Shown in pieces: positions 25,881-37,150 of a stretch of DNA of 64,000 nucleotides. The stretch is taken from assembly GCF_019925205.1 (NCBI RefSeq), contig NC_083564.1, forward strand, positions 32,774,447 to 32,838,446. The letters run 5' to 3'. The notes beneath the pieces were generated by a model that worked only from the letters and a program-made list of their open reading frames with translations, made no database searches and was not told where the DNA came from. The translations under genes were made by a program, and so were the position numbers. Each line of letters starts with the position of its first letter. Positions within the stretch are counted from its first letter, which is position 1. This stretch comes from Metopolophium dirhodum. Lineage: Eukaryota; Arthropoda; Insecta; Hemiptera; Aphididae.

Positions 25881-28030
25881 TATAAAAAACATAATATGGA
25901 AGTCTTAAATCATGTATTATTCCTATAGTTTTCATAATTTTATCATGCGTTTATTTTTTGTTCATTTGTCATTTTTTAGGATTTTCAGTTACAATCTGTA
26001 TAAATAATATATTGGATTGCAAAGTACGCTATTACTCTTTACCTAAACTACCTACACTTACAAGTGTGGGAATACTAACAACTCCGTACAAATATATTGA
26101 CCTTTCCATTGACTAATACCTAATGTACATATGATAATTTTCTGATAACACTATCATTACCTGCAGTAACAAATACATTCACTAGTTGCTGTATAATTTA
26201 TTATATTTTTAAACGACAAGGCGGCTATTTATTAGTAGCCAATACTTGTTACGAAGTCTTAACAGTTGTAAGAACCTATCTATTAAACCATATTTTAAGC
26301 TGTAATATAAAATATTATATAGTATTTTAAAATATCCTATTTTATGAATTTTATTATTTTGCAAAACGATAGTATGTATTCAACAACATAATATTGTAAT
26401 TTAAGTTATAAAATAAAATGTAATTATGACCAAAAAGCATTAATTTTTTTTAATGTGTCAACGTGTATACTATTGTTCAAAAAAAACCTTTCAGTTCCCT
26501 GGAGGGTAATAATTTCCAAAATGCTTTATATTTTTTAGAACCAATTAGTAGATACAATTCAATTTAAATACTACCGTTATTGTATAATACTAACTGTACT
26601 CAACCTTCATGGTACACCAATATTTACTGTACATATAATATATATTTTGGTTTTGTGTATGTAAAGCTAATAACCTTTGTAATTGATGCTGTAGAAACAA
26701 AAAAAATTATTATTTTATAACTTCAAATGTCATATTTGTAATAACTAATTATAAACAAAAATATTATTTTTGTTAGTAAGCCACACAATTTATCTTTTAG
26801 TTGACTTCATTTATTTTCCAAAAACAACTTAAATTCAAAACAAAAAATTAATAAAAATCACACACTTTAAATTTTTGTTTATACACAATTCAACTAAACA
26901 TTTTCTATTTATTTTGAATACCAAAAATTACAGTAGAGTACCACAATAAATGTTAATTCTCTTATTGCAGTAAAATCTTGGATGGTTGATAGTTAAAAAT
27001 ATTATAAATAATTATTAAAAACAATTGAACATTTTCAATGTATAAAAAGTAATATATTTTTACATGAAATTCGAAGAGTGAATTCAAAATTTATACTTGG
27101 TAGAAGAATATTAAATATTTGAGTTATTTTTATATTATGTACATTACGAACATGTAAATGATGGATGAAATATTCCACGAAAACATCGCAAAGTGTATTA
27201 AAAATATGCGAATTATTACTGTTATTAGACTTGAGGATAGGAAGTTTATTGTCTTATTCTTTTATCATTTACAAATAGTTTACGATATTATAATATAGAA
27301 GTATAATAATTGTAGAGTGTAAGAATCTAACAAGAATGAAAAATAAATGTGCATTCTTAAAAAAAATATGTAAGTACATAACTTCAACAATACATAAAAT
27401 ATGTTAATTTAAAAATCATAAGAAACATGAGAAAAAAAATTGATGAATCCAGAAAAATTTGAATTAGTACATGGCAGTACAAACTTCTTTTTTCAAATGA
27501 AAACCAAACTTTTTATACTTAATAAAAATACTGTAAAATGTCAAGCACACGAATTTTTTGAAAATACTAATATAATCAACTTGCACCTATGTATCTAAAT
27601 CAAACTTGAAACATTGAACCAATAGTATCTGAGTTGATTCATAATAATGTCAATTTAGGTACATCAATATTATCAAAAAATCACCCCATCAAAAATTGAC
27701 AGGTAAAAGAGGGTTCTTATTTTAAAAATAGAATCTAAAATATCGCTACAGGACACTCCTTAATGGTCCCTATAATAAAATCTAAGTATTTGAGAATATT
27801 GTCCTACTGTATACTTAAAAAAAAAAAATAAATAGAATTTTAATGAATTCATTACTAAAGGAGAGACTTGGGAGTTAGCATACTTAGTGAATCGTCCTAT
27901 AATCGTCCAATAATAATATTATGTCATGTGTTACAATATAAACACACTGTAGAGGTATCAAGTTAAGGTATAAAGTAACGTTATATTCGGACACGGTCAT
28001 ATGATATTGCGAATAATATGTGTGAACATA
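25881..28030. other. AT-rich non-coding DNA
   Basis: Very AT-rich with no supportable gene or RNA. I see nothing in it beyond A/T tracts. Confidence 0.45.
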
Positions 28031-28360
28031 ATATTATATACATAACAATAATATCGGATCGGACAATCGTTTGAGAAATGCGTTTTCACATGCATTGCGT
28101 ACGTCATTATAATAGATTATTGTTGCTTGGAAGATTTTTCAAAGCGAAGCCCTCGCACTCAGCCTCGCAAAACGATATTTTCGTTAATTTTAATTTCGGC
28201 GAGCTTTTACCCTTCCACAACCCCTTGATTGTACCGCCGTCCGAATCGAGCGCACACTTGGTGTGTGTGTGGGTGTGTTAACGAGTGTGCATATATATTT
28301 ATATATTGTACATGGCGGTTACACGCGTTATACATATTATACCTATATAGCGGTTATAGG

Positions 28361-28393
<33 letters not shown>

Positions 28394-29040
28394 CACACCT
28401 ATACGCATAATTCAGTAAACGGGACACGCGCAAAAACTTTGACGAGCTATTTACGCACGTGGCCGGACGCAGAGCGGAAAGAACGGACAAAAAAAAAATT
28501 TGAAGAGAACAGAAAACGGGTCAAAGGTGAACGAATGTTCAACCGTTTTATCGTTATACCATGCGGCCCGCCCGCCCATCGACTGCCGCCGCCGCCACTA
28601 ACTTTACCGTTTCGTATATACACAATACACATGTACACACATACATACTCTTTGTATATATTTATGCATCATTGTACATGTAGACGGCGCGCGCTTTCGG
28701 GGGAATGTGACCAGGAAGATTGATGACGTGATTTTCGAGTCCCGCGCTTATACCGCGTATACCACTCGTATATACCCCGCGGTACCGCACACCCGGTTCG
28801 CGTGTCCGGGTTGTAACCGATTATCAGGTGACCGAATTTCGCGAACGGGGCGACCGTCATCTCGAGCCGAACAGAAACAAACTAAAAAAATATATACATA
28901 AAACAAAAAAATAAAAACCCCACTGCGATGACAACAACCCTTTCCGACGCATTATATAATATTATCGTCGTCCGGCCGTTCTGCCTAACTCAACCACTAT
29001 GTAGGTACGCGGGCGCATCGTATTTTTCTCGACTCGACGA
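28031..29040. promoter_or_regulatory. GC/CpG-rich block, promoter-like
   Basis: A 1-kb CpG-rich island with GCCCGCCCGCCCATCGACTG near 28566 and GCGCGCGC near 28687. A CRE-like TGACGTGA lies near 28724. The + frame at 28078-28281 starts at an ATG in a fair context and reads MRFHMHCVRHYNRLLLLGRF at its N-terminus, which could suit a targeting peptide but matches nothing I recognise. Possible donors (CAAAG|GTGAAC near 28525, TCAG|GTGACC near 28826) are present. The overlapping frames on both strands reflect composition and dinucleotide repeats. Confidence 0.35.
28363..28391. repeat. (AT)n microsatellite
   Basis: An uninterrupted AT dinucleotide run inside the GC-rich block. Confidence 0.95.
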
Positions 29041-30930
29041 CAATGTCTTTTTTCAATAATATAATAATAATGTTCGTACAAAGCATTATAAAGGTACACG
29101 TTTGTTAGTATGCGTTGAACGCCCACTGTAGTATAATATTAATATTATTACAATATGAATGACCGACGATCGAAAATTTAATTAATATAGAAACGCGCGC
29201 GTGTAGGTAGGTACTCCTTGTGCCATTTATGGGGTGAAAATGTAATTAAAAAAAAACCCCATCGTCGAGTTTTTATTGAAGTAATATTATAAATTGCTAA
29301 TTTTAATAATGATAAAATGTTTCATTTGAGATGAAAAAAATTCACGAATTTAACAATGGGCTTATAATAGCGAAATTACGCATATTATGTTATTATCTTT
29401 CAATAAACTGTTTTTCAATTAAAGCTGGTGGAAAATTTGATGGAAATATTTACAGTCTAGTAACTTCAAATATATTTTTTATCTCCTCTCCTATATATAT
29501 ATATACCTGACCAAATTAAAAGCTTAATAACAGGGTGTTTAGTTTACTTCTCGAGTAAGGTATTATGTAATTTACAAACGATAATAATTAATTTTAAACG
29601 TTTTACCAACGAGGAAAAAAAATATGTCTTTGAATATTATGTATGCATAGACGGAGTTTGCATATTTAATAACGGAAAACGTGGTTTTTAATGAAATAAT
29701 GATAATATAAATATCGTAACAGCTGAACAAATATTAAAGGAATAATAATTATGAGCTCTAGAAGGGAGAGCACACTGCTTCTCATCCGAAAATCCACCAT
29801 ACCGGATTTAATCCCTTAAGCACGTTTACGAAGAATGATACTAATCAATGTTGGGTGAGTGTTAAGTATAAAAATCTCCCATTGTTACGCTTTTCGAAAT
29901 GAGTAAATCTAACGTCGTTAATTCGGTTTCTATTGTATACAAACGTTTTTACTACAACGTAGTCCGCCTATGGTATCGCACAGATTTTTTTTTAACCCGA
30001 GTATTCATTCGTATTAATCGTTTTGAAATTAATATTCTTATACCCAATGATTAGGTTATATTAGAGTTATATGGGGCCAATAATATAAAATTGTATACGC
30101 TTTTTCTGGTGGTAAAAAGGCGTATCTCAATAATCGTTTTTTGAGATTTGAGAAGTCCAATATGTTGTAAGGCATATTGCAATATCAAAAAGGCCTAATC
30201 AGACGTCAGCCGTTGCTCAGTTATTGATATAACAAAACTAAATACTAAAATCTATAATTGTCCATTTATAAACTTAAACACAACCGGTTATTGTGTGGCT
30301 TTAACAATTATTTTGGTATTATCGATGGTCGATTAGCCCAAGTCATACGTGAGTGAAAATAAATCTTAATATAATCAAAGTGTGGTGGCGTTTCCCAGCT
30401 GTTGATAATGTTCAAGTTTGAAAAATTAAATTGTTTTTCATATTATATTCGTATTTTATTTGCAAACAATACAGATGTATGGTTTTACGAGTATAATAAT
30501 AAAAAAAAATGTTCCGAATGTGCGTCATAAAATGTCGCCGACAGAAACATTAGGCTCCGATTCGAATGTAGACTATTACTATAGATACAAAGCTACTTTT
30601 TAAACTAATCAATAAAAGTATTCGAACTCACTGAAATCCGGACCCTCCCTAATTATATATGCGTTTACGTGTTGGATCGGGTTTGCGAAACTATATATTA
30701 TGTTCAGATGTATCGGGTGTACAATAACGGTTACAAAAAAAAAAAGAAAAAGTTTCTCACGCGCGGACTCGAAGGAAAACCGACGGTTTGTCAGACTTGA
30801 CGTATGAAAGTTATTGACAAAATAGACGCAAAAAAACCAGATGAACTATTGACATTTCGTTATGATTAATGCTTAATATTATTTAAGATATATTCAAATA
30901 TATTAAATATACTATATTGTGTTTTTCTAG
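29041..30930. other. AT-rich non-coding DNA
   Basis: No gene supported. About 30585-30625 contains a short fragment resembling the MITE at 19372-19842. Confidence 0.4.
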
Positions 30931-31186
30931 AAATCAATTAAGAAATGTCTACCTCCACCTCGTAAAAAAAAGAAAAATCGCCACTGGCCCGGTGCACGAT
31001 ACGATTGTATATTATTATTTACGTGACAAGATGCGTTCTACAAAAAACTATATCGAAATTATACAGTTATATAAGTACATGTTTAAGGGTGGTCGAAGGA
31101 AGAGCACTATATGGAATTGTTCGTATGAAAATTGGCAACAACTCTTAAAACTTCGTACGCAATCGTTGAATCGTGCACTTAGTTAA
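30931..31186 (+). CDS. possible terminal coding exon, unknown protein
   Basis: Directly after a strong-looking splice acceptor (gtgtttttctag, ending 30930) a frame of about 84 codons stays open to TAA at 31184-31186. The encoded tail is basic and includes KKRKIATGPVHDTIVYYYLR and WNCSYENWQQLLKLRTQSLN. Base composition is richer in GC than the flanks. No upstream exon or start was found, and no poly(A) signal lies close behind. I recognise no family; it may be a pseudo-exon or a relic of a mobile element. Confidence 0.28.
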
Positions 31187-32470
31187 AAATCAGGTACCTA
31201 ACATCGTACGCAATCGTGTAGCTTAAAATGGTATCACCGATAACGAACGTACGCTATCGTGTTTTGCCCATATCTGGAATAGCACAAGTAGGTACATATT
31301 ATGTCACACATGACACATAATATGACAATAATTATTCTAATAAATTAAAATCTAAAAAAAATTTATTGCATTGCATAATATATTAAAACAATCTATATTT
31401 AACTATAATACCTATGCTAACTAATGACCGACATAAATCATCACGGAAAAACTGCGTTTAACCAAACGAAATATTCTGTAAAAATGGCCTCGTTATGAAT
31501 TACGCGTACCTATAACGACATTTGTACATAAAATGTAAGATAATAATATTTAGAGGATATTAAAATATGGTAATTTAATTTCGTAAACGGTTTCTTATAA
31601 GCGTTCTGCGTTAGACGCACCTTTCTTGTTCAGGTACCATGTTAAACTAATTACTTCTACAAACTATGGTACAATAAAACTACTAAATTAATTTGTATTC
31701 ATGAAACTTATTCAGTTAGGTCTACTCGTTGAGGCTATACATAAAAAAAACATCGTGAAAGTGATTTCAATATTTCAAAAAGTATCACGTTTATAAGTTT
31801 TTCCCTCTCGGGTCACTGAAATTAGACTAATGCAGAGTAGTTTTAAACTTATTTATGTGTTCATAACTTTTGGCCAAATCAAATTATTCAACAAATGACG
31901 AAGACTCGAAAATTAAATATTTTTTTTAGTTACTTTCGGATTTTTTTAAAAGTTTTTTTGAAATATTTTAATCCTTTTATTTTATTTTTACTCGGAAAAC
32001 TGAGTAGTTTAATTATTGATTGATCATAATAATATTGCACTAAACAGTTTGTTAATAATTATGAGTTTCATTTTAAGTAAGATGATTTGGTGAAATCACA
32101 TACTGGACATACTTTCATATACTATTTTATTACTACATATTTTAATTGTCGTTCTGAAACAAAATATTGTTTCTTTATCTTGATTATTTATTCAATACTT
32201 TAATTTATGAAGTTTAAATGTTTTACGTTTTCAGCTTAATAAAATAAAAATGAAATAATATTATCGAAAACAATCGAAATTACTCAAAAATAGACAATTT
32301 TACATACACAAGTTACAACTTACATATTGTAAAATATAATATTCAAAACAATTAGAATATATAGTTTGGTCTACACTAGAGGCTTTGTATACTTCATTTT
32401 CTTAACTATTGCTGGTTTATATTATCCAGAATAATATGTACCAGGGCATTTGATTATGGATAGATGTTAT
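31187..32470. other. AT-rich non-coding DNA
   Basis: Nothing supportable. The word cgtacgcaatcg just after the preceding frame occurs twice (about 31155 and 31205), a short local duplication. Confidence 0.4.
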
Positions 32471-32478
32471 GCTAATAG

Positions 32479-32754
32479 CAGGGGTGGCCACAAAAATACC
32501 CAGTAACAAAAAGAGTGCAGTGCTAAGAGACTTATTTCAATTTTTGGGACGACTTATGTATGTGAATCATTGTACACAACACTTAAATAGTTAAATTCAT
32601 TAAATCTAAATAATATAGTAGTGTATATTTGTATTGTAGTGATATAAAATTAAAAATGTGTCTTAATTTTATAAACATCGCTTTACGATGTGGCCGCCTC
32701 GAATTAGCTTTATAAATTTGCGGCTCCCAAAATTAAGGTTAGTGACCACCCCTG
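32479..32754 (+). mobile_element. hAT-like MITE (CAGGGGTGGCCAC ends)
   Basis: A 276-bp element with 13-bp inverted ends: CAGGGGTGGCCAC on the left and CAGGGGTGGTCAC as the reverse complement of the right. The flanks gctaatag and ctatatag agree only in part (5 of 8), so the target duplication is decayed. The subterminal words gtggccgcctcg and gcggctcccaaaattaagg are typical of the GC-rich ends of such elements. It has no coding capacity. Confidence 0.75.
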
Positions 32755-33302
32755 CTATATAGGATGAATGACAAATGATTGACCTAAAGTTTGAATCAAC
32801 TGTTTATAAGAGTCGGAGTACTTTTTATTAAAAATGACTAAGAGTTTATAGCTAATTATTATAATAAACATTACAAATTAAATTCAAAGTTTTATAAGGA
32901 AATATATTGTTTTTTACAACCAACAATACAGATATTAAAAAAATGAAAAATATTATTTCCATGTGGAATTATTGTTGTGTTTATAATTCCACATAAACAG
33001 TTAGGGAGTGATGAGAAATTCACTGAATTGTAAATATCAATATGACAATTGACAATACATAATGCACAATTAATACTCTGCACAATAATAAATAAATAAA
33101 ATAATTGATTTATTGTTAGAAACTAGTGCATGGAAGTGCCAATAGGGTAGGATTAATATTTAAAATATATCTTGCCACGCCATAAGATTCTTCTGTGAAA
33201 TCTTTACATAAATTAAATGTTACTTCGTTTTTGATAACCGAATTCCTAAAAATAATATTGATAAAATTAAATCATGGTAAATAATAATACCAAATAAAAA
33301 AA

Positions 33303-34718
33303 GATGGGTAAGTGGATGTCGCTCTGCTGTACAGTAGGTGACAAGTGAGTCACTGTAATGGATACTGTTAAATTTGAATTCAATGATATAATATTATTGT
33401 ATAAGAAAAACGATTCTGAGCGAAAATGGTCAGTCAGCCTATGATATTACTAAGTATATTTGACGATATTATTGTGAATAAAGTAATTATTTATATATAA
33501 CCTATTTACATGGAACCTTGTTTAAATTTTCAATCCTTAGCTATAAAAGTTGAACATTTTATACATTTTCAACAACAAAATAATTATTAAATTATAAATT
33601 TGATAAATTTTGTCAAAATTCGAACTCTATAAAAAAAAAATGTGCCTATGTATTTTTAATATTTTTCAACTGTTATTCTAACATTATATCAGGAGCCTTG
33701 CATTATATTTTCACGTTTTTTTACCCAACAAATAAAATTTTATTGATATTTATAGAAAAAAACATTAAAAAAATTTAAAACTGACCATGTCTGTAAACAG
33801 CACAAAAAGAGTCAAATTATTTTATAAATTTTATCGTGTATAGAAAATGCTAATATAAACATTCAGTGAAATTTTCAAGTATATACAGTCATCCGTTTTT
33901 TAATTACAACAAAATAAGAAAATTGTTACATGAGAAATCGAGTAAATATCAAATGTTGTAAAAATATGAATTTCAAACGCTCATAAAAATTTTATTTGAC
34001 TTTTTTGTAGACATTTTTTTTTCATAAAGGTAGACAAATGTACGAGGAATCTCGTATTATATTTTCAAATCTTTGATTTAAAAAGTAAATTTTTTATGAA
34101 TTTCTAACTCAAAATAATTTGCAAATTTTCGTCATTTTTACGTATTTTGTCAATATTTGGATTTAAATGTTTATAAAAAAAAAATTGTGATTATGGATTT
34201 TTAATTTTTTCATCTGCCTTTGAAACAATAACCTAGGAGCCTTCTATTAAACTGTCAAGCTTTTTTAACCAACAAATAAAATTTAATTGATATTTATAGG
34301 AAAAAAAACTAAAAAAATTGGAAACTGAAAATGTCCATAATCAGCTCAAAATAAGTCAAAATATTTGGAAAATGTTATGGTGTATAGAAAATGCTAATAT
34401 AAACGTTCAGTCAAAATTCCTTGTACTTACGGTTATTTGTTTTAGAGTTGCACCAAAAACCAAAATTTTGCGTAAAAATTCCCGTTTTTCCTTAATTTTT
34501 CTTTTGTTTTTCACGTTGCTTTTGAAAACTACAGGGAAATATTTACTTATTACCCCCCAAAGTACCAACTAGATTCACTTTCTTATCAGAAAAGTTACTG
34601 TTGAAGAAAATCCAAAGGGTGATGACAGACACAAAAAATAAAAAAAAAAACACACATCCTTATAAAATCAATACATTCATCGCTTCGCTCAGAATCTAAA
34701 ATTACTACTTTACACATC
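33303..34718. repeat. 1.4-kb interspersed repeat with internal direct duplication
   Basis: A long AT-rich repeat. The ends are weakly inverted (GATGGGTAAGTGG left; GATGTGTAAAGTAG as reverse complement of the right), and an inner inverted pair, gattctgagcgaa (33412) and cgcttcgctcagaatc (about 34681-34696), faces inward. Internally about 300 bases repeat with an offset near 545: accaacaaataaaattt occurs near 33723 and 34268, and tgtatagaaaatgctaatat near 33837 and 34381. Fragments recur at 39277-39420 and 51107-51180. No transposase is present; the frame at 34318-34572 is a by-product. The class is uncertain, probably a non-autonomous DNA element. Confidence 0.7.
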
Positions 34719-34798
34719 GATTACAAGTCCAGGTTTTTATATACACATATGTTGCTTTGTTGTATTTATAGTATATTGCGATATTATAATAATTATTT

Positions 34799-34853
34799 GC
34801 AGGCTAATAACCTCAGGAGTTGAAGCCTTATTTAAATAAAAAAAAAAAAAAAA
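34799..34853 (+). mobile_element. SINE 3'-tail fragment with target duplication
   Basis: These 55 bases read caggctaataacctcagg, then gttgaagcct, then a long A tract. They match the 3' tail of the SINE at 59718-59960 read on its coding strand (caggctaatgacctcag, gaagcctc, A tail). A perfect 11-bp duplication, aataattattt, flanks it (34788-34798 and 34854-34864). This is what a severely 5'-truncated retrotransposition event leaves. A LINE sharing the same tail is an alternative source. Confidence 0.72.
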
Positions 34854-35079
34854 AATAATTATTTAGCGTTGTATCTATACTGTTTGTGAGTTTTTGTAAT
34901 TGTGTTTGGGTATAGGTACATAATAATTATATAGTAAAAAAAAAAATAACTTTTACACGCCCACTTGAACATAAATATTTGTAATTTTTTTTTTTTTTTT
35001 GAAGGGAGGGGCTATAAGCTTTAGATTAACATGCTCCTGCAGTATTCGCACCTGTATAATACCTTCAGAGCTTTTAATC

Positions 35080-35505
35080 TTATACGTTCGATCGGGGCCG
35101 GTGGTGAGTATTTCGCAAACAATCGCAAATCGGTGCAATAATTTCGTCATTATTTCGCGAACTCCCGACGCTGTGTAACACACCGAATTGAATTCAATTG
35201 GCAACAAATCGGCGTCGGCGGCGGCAATAATTGTTTCATGGACCGCGAACACGTATCGGCGGGCGGGCGGCGGCGTCTAGGGCGTGTGTGTCTATACAGC
35301 CACCGTGGTCGCGGTATATCGTGTGTTTTATACCACGCGCGTACGTGCCGGCGGCGATGGCGATCGTAATAATATATTAATAATATTATCGTCGTGTACG
35401 ATTTCGGTCCCGAATATAATGTACATATATACATAAGACGGGCGGAAATTCACCCGTCTCCCTTGGCCGACTCGACGACGACGACGACGACAACTACGAC
35501 GAGGA

Positions 35506-35538
<33 letters not shown>

Positions 35539-35645
35539 CCGAGCGACCATGTGAAATCGTAAGCGAAAAAGAGTGCTAAGAGAACAAAAAAAAAACCTTC
35601 CGAGAACAACACGCTGCAGCAATATTGCATTATACTCATGCGTAA

Positions 35646-35689
<44 letters not shown>

Positions 35690-36838
35690 GTGTGTTATTT
35701 CGTTTCCGCACGACGAAAAAGCAATAATGATAAATTCAAAAGCGAACGCGGTGGTGGTGGGAGGAGCGCGCGCGGACCGGCAGCCAGATATGTAATATCG
35801 CGTTTTCCGCTATTCTCCGATATTTTCTCCTACACATAATAATATATTTATATATATACGATAAATATATTATTATACAGATGTTTGTGTGCACAGTCGA
35901 AATATGAGCAACGATATTCCGCGACTATATACACATAAGTATGTTTATACATGTAATATATATATATATATGTGTGTGTGCATATAACCACTTTGGGATA
36001 TGCCACCACCACGAAATACCGACCTAGTTTTCCGGCTTCAGACATTTCCGCCGATTAATTAGTTCGCAATATAATATTATTATATTATACAACTATACAC
36101 AATGTTGTACATTCGACGCCCGCAATCACGATATGATAAATCGTTTATCGCAATGGTCTTGCCGAATAATGTGATGCGTTTCAATATAATATTATATAAT
36201 GTGTTTCATAAGCCACGCGACGGCTGAAGTTTATACGCTTTTGGGATACTGAGGGGCTTTTATTTTTTTTTTACGAATATCCTAAGAGGTCGAGAATATC
36301 GGTCTGTAGATTACCGCATAATTCAAACTTAAAAATAAATGTCTACATATTGGTTATTATATTTATATCGTTGTGGTATAGTCATTCAAAAATTACCTGT
36401 GTCGATATCTCTTAGTAGGCGCATATAACGTGGACAGTATTCTTACCTGAAAAATAAAAACAGTATTAAATTATGAGTAAACTGTAAAATCGTCGCTTTG
36501 ATGAAATTGTAATAGAATTCTTTATATTAATCATATTGTGTTATGTTACACATATTATTGTTCTGTCGCGTTATTTAAAACTATGCACTATATATCACAC
36601 CGATCACATGGAAATGTATGTGATTTAATTATCGTTTTATCCTTAACGGCTGACCGTTTACGTTAAGGGTCTAGAAAATGACGTCAGGAACGATAAAAAA
36701 AACAACAAAATATTTTGTTGAATATACATATTAAATAGAGTTATTCTGTGACATGGGGTACAAACTAGGACAACTTACTGCTGGACAAAAACGCGTCACG
36801 TGAACGAAGTCGCGTTTCGGATCACTTGCCGCCCGCAT
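35080..36838 (-). CDS. speculative three-exon small gene (66 codons)
   Basis: Three minus-strand pieces join in phase. Piece 1 is 36838-36779: ATG then 20 codons, reading MRAASDPKRDFVHVTRFCPA, ending at a GCA|GTAAGT donor. Piece 2 is 36446-36397: after ttatttttcag, 16 codons plus two bases, ending CACAG|GTAATT. Piece 3 is 35170-35080: after gtgttacacag, reading ...NNDEIIAPICDCL... to a TAA. All junction phases agree. Nothing in the product is recognised: no signal peptide, no domain. The 50-nt middle piece starts with GTAAG, so its acceptor may really be a donor. Chance agreement in GC-rich DNA is a serious alternative. Confidence 0.15.
35473..35530. repeat. (ACG)n and (AAT)n trinucleotide repeats
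   Basis: A CGA/ACG run (35473-35491) is followed by an AAT run (35506-35530). They are separated by about 14 bases. Confidence 0.9.
35649..35677. repeat. (TG)n microsatellite
   Basis: An uninterrupted TG dinucleotide run of 29 bases. Confidence 0.96.
36640..36690. promoter_or_regulatory. hairpin and palindromic CRE-like site
   Basis: CCTTAACG at 36641-36648 pairs with CGTTAAGG at 36661-36668, leaving a 12-base loop. A perfect TGACGTCA, the CREB/ATF consensus, lies at 36679-36686. The proximity to the GC-rich block at 36.75-37.15 kb makes a regulatory role possible but unproven. Confidence 0.3.
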
Positions 36839-37150
36839 GTATATACTGCACCGACGGAGGAGCGGACACAAATGAGAAGATTCCCAGTGTAGTTCATGTT
36901 CCGAGTAAACAGCTATAGGGTCCCTCGGGACCGCGTTATTTAGCGACGATAAAAATAAAATAAAATAACCCCTCCTCGACTGTCTCCCCCCCCCCCCAAA
37001 ACGATCGTTTGTGAGTCGTTTCTCCGCCGTAACGGATCTCGTGAGCAGCATACTATATAGAGGGAAACTCGGTAACGAAAATTCGAAATTTTTTACCTGG
37101 ACACGAACGAGCGCAAAGAAAAAGCCATTCAACCACGTTTAAAAGGGTAC
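36750..37150. promoter_or_regulatory. GC-rich block with possible minus-strand first exon
   Basis: A GC-richer stretch with a poly-C run (about 36987-37000). On the minus strand it contains two plausible donors, CCAG|GTAAAA (about 37097) and GCA|GTAAGT (36778). A long minus-strand frame (36731-37132) runs through both and lacks an in-frame ATG until 36838. It could be a promoter with an untranslated first exon. Confidence 0.28.

Larger units (their letters stand above)
34990..35840. promoter_or_regulatory. GC/CpG-rich block with competing exon models
   Basis: A CpG-rich island with GGCGGGCGGGCGGCGGCGTC near 35260. On the + strand an ATG at 35031 opens 24 codons (MLLQYSHLYNTFRAFNLIRS first) up to a good donor (GGTG|GTGAGT at 35104). 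On the - strand a frame at 35170-35080 follows the acceptor gtgttacacag. Only one of these can be an ordinary coding exon, and possibly neither is. The simple repeats (ACG)n, (AAT)n and (GT)n lie in its right half. Confidence 0.35.

Noticed and set aside
28229..28860. Several overlapping frames in the GC-rich block at 28 kb
   Set aside because: They run through TG/AT repeats and GC-rich DNA on both strands, with no family motif and no consistent splice structure.
34318..34572. 84-codon frame
   Set aside because: Lies inside the non-coding 1.4-kb repeat and is not shared by its internal duplicate.
35328..35839. Frames through the (GT)n, (AAT)n and (ACG)n repeats
   Set aside because: The peptides are THTHTH, LLLLL and RRRR runs produced by microsatellites.
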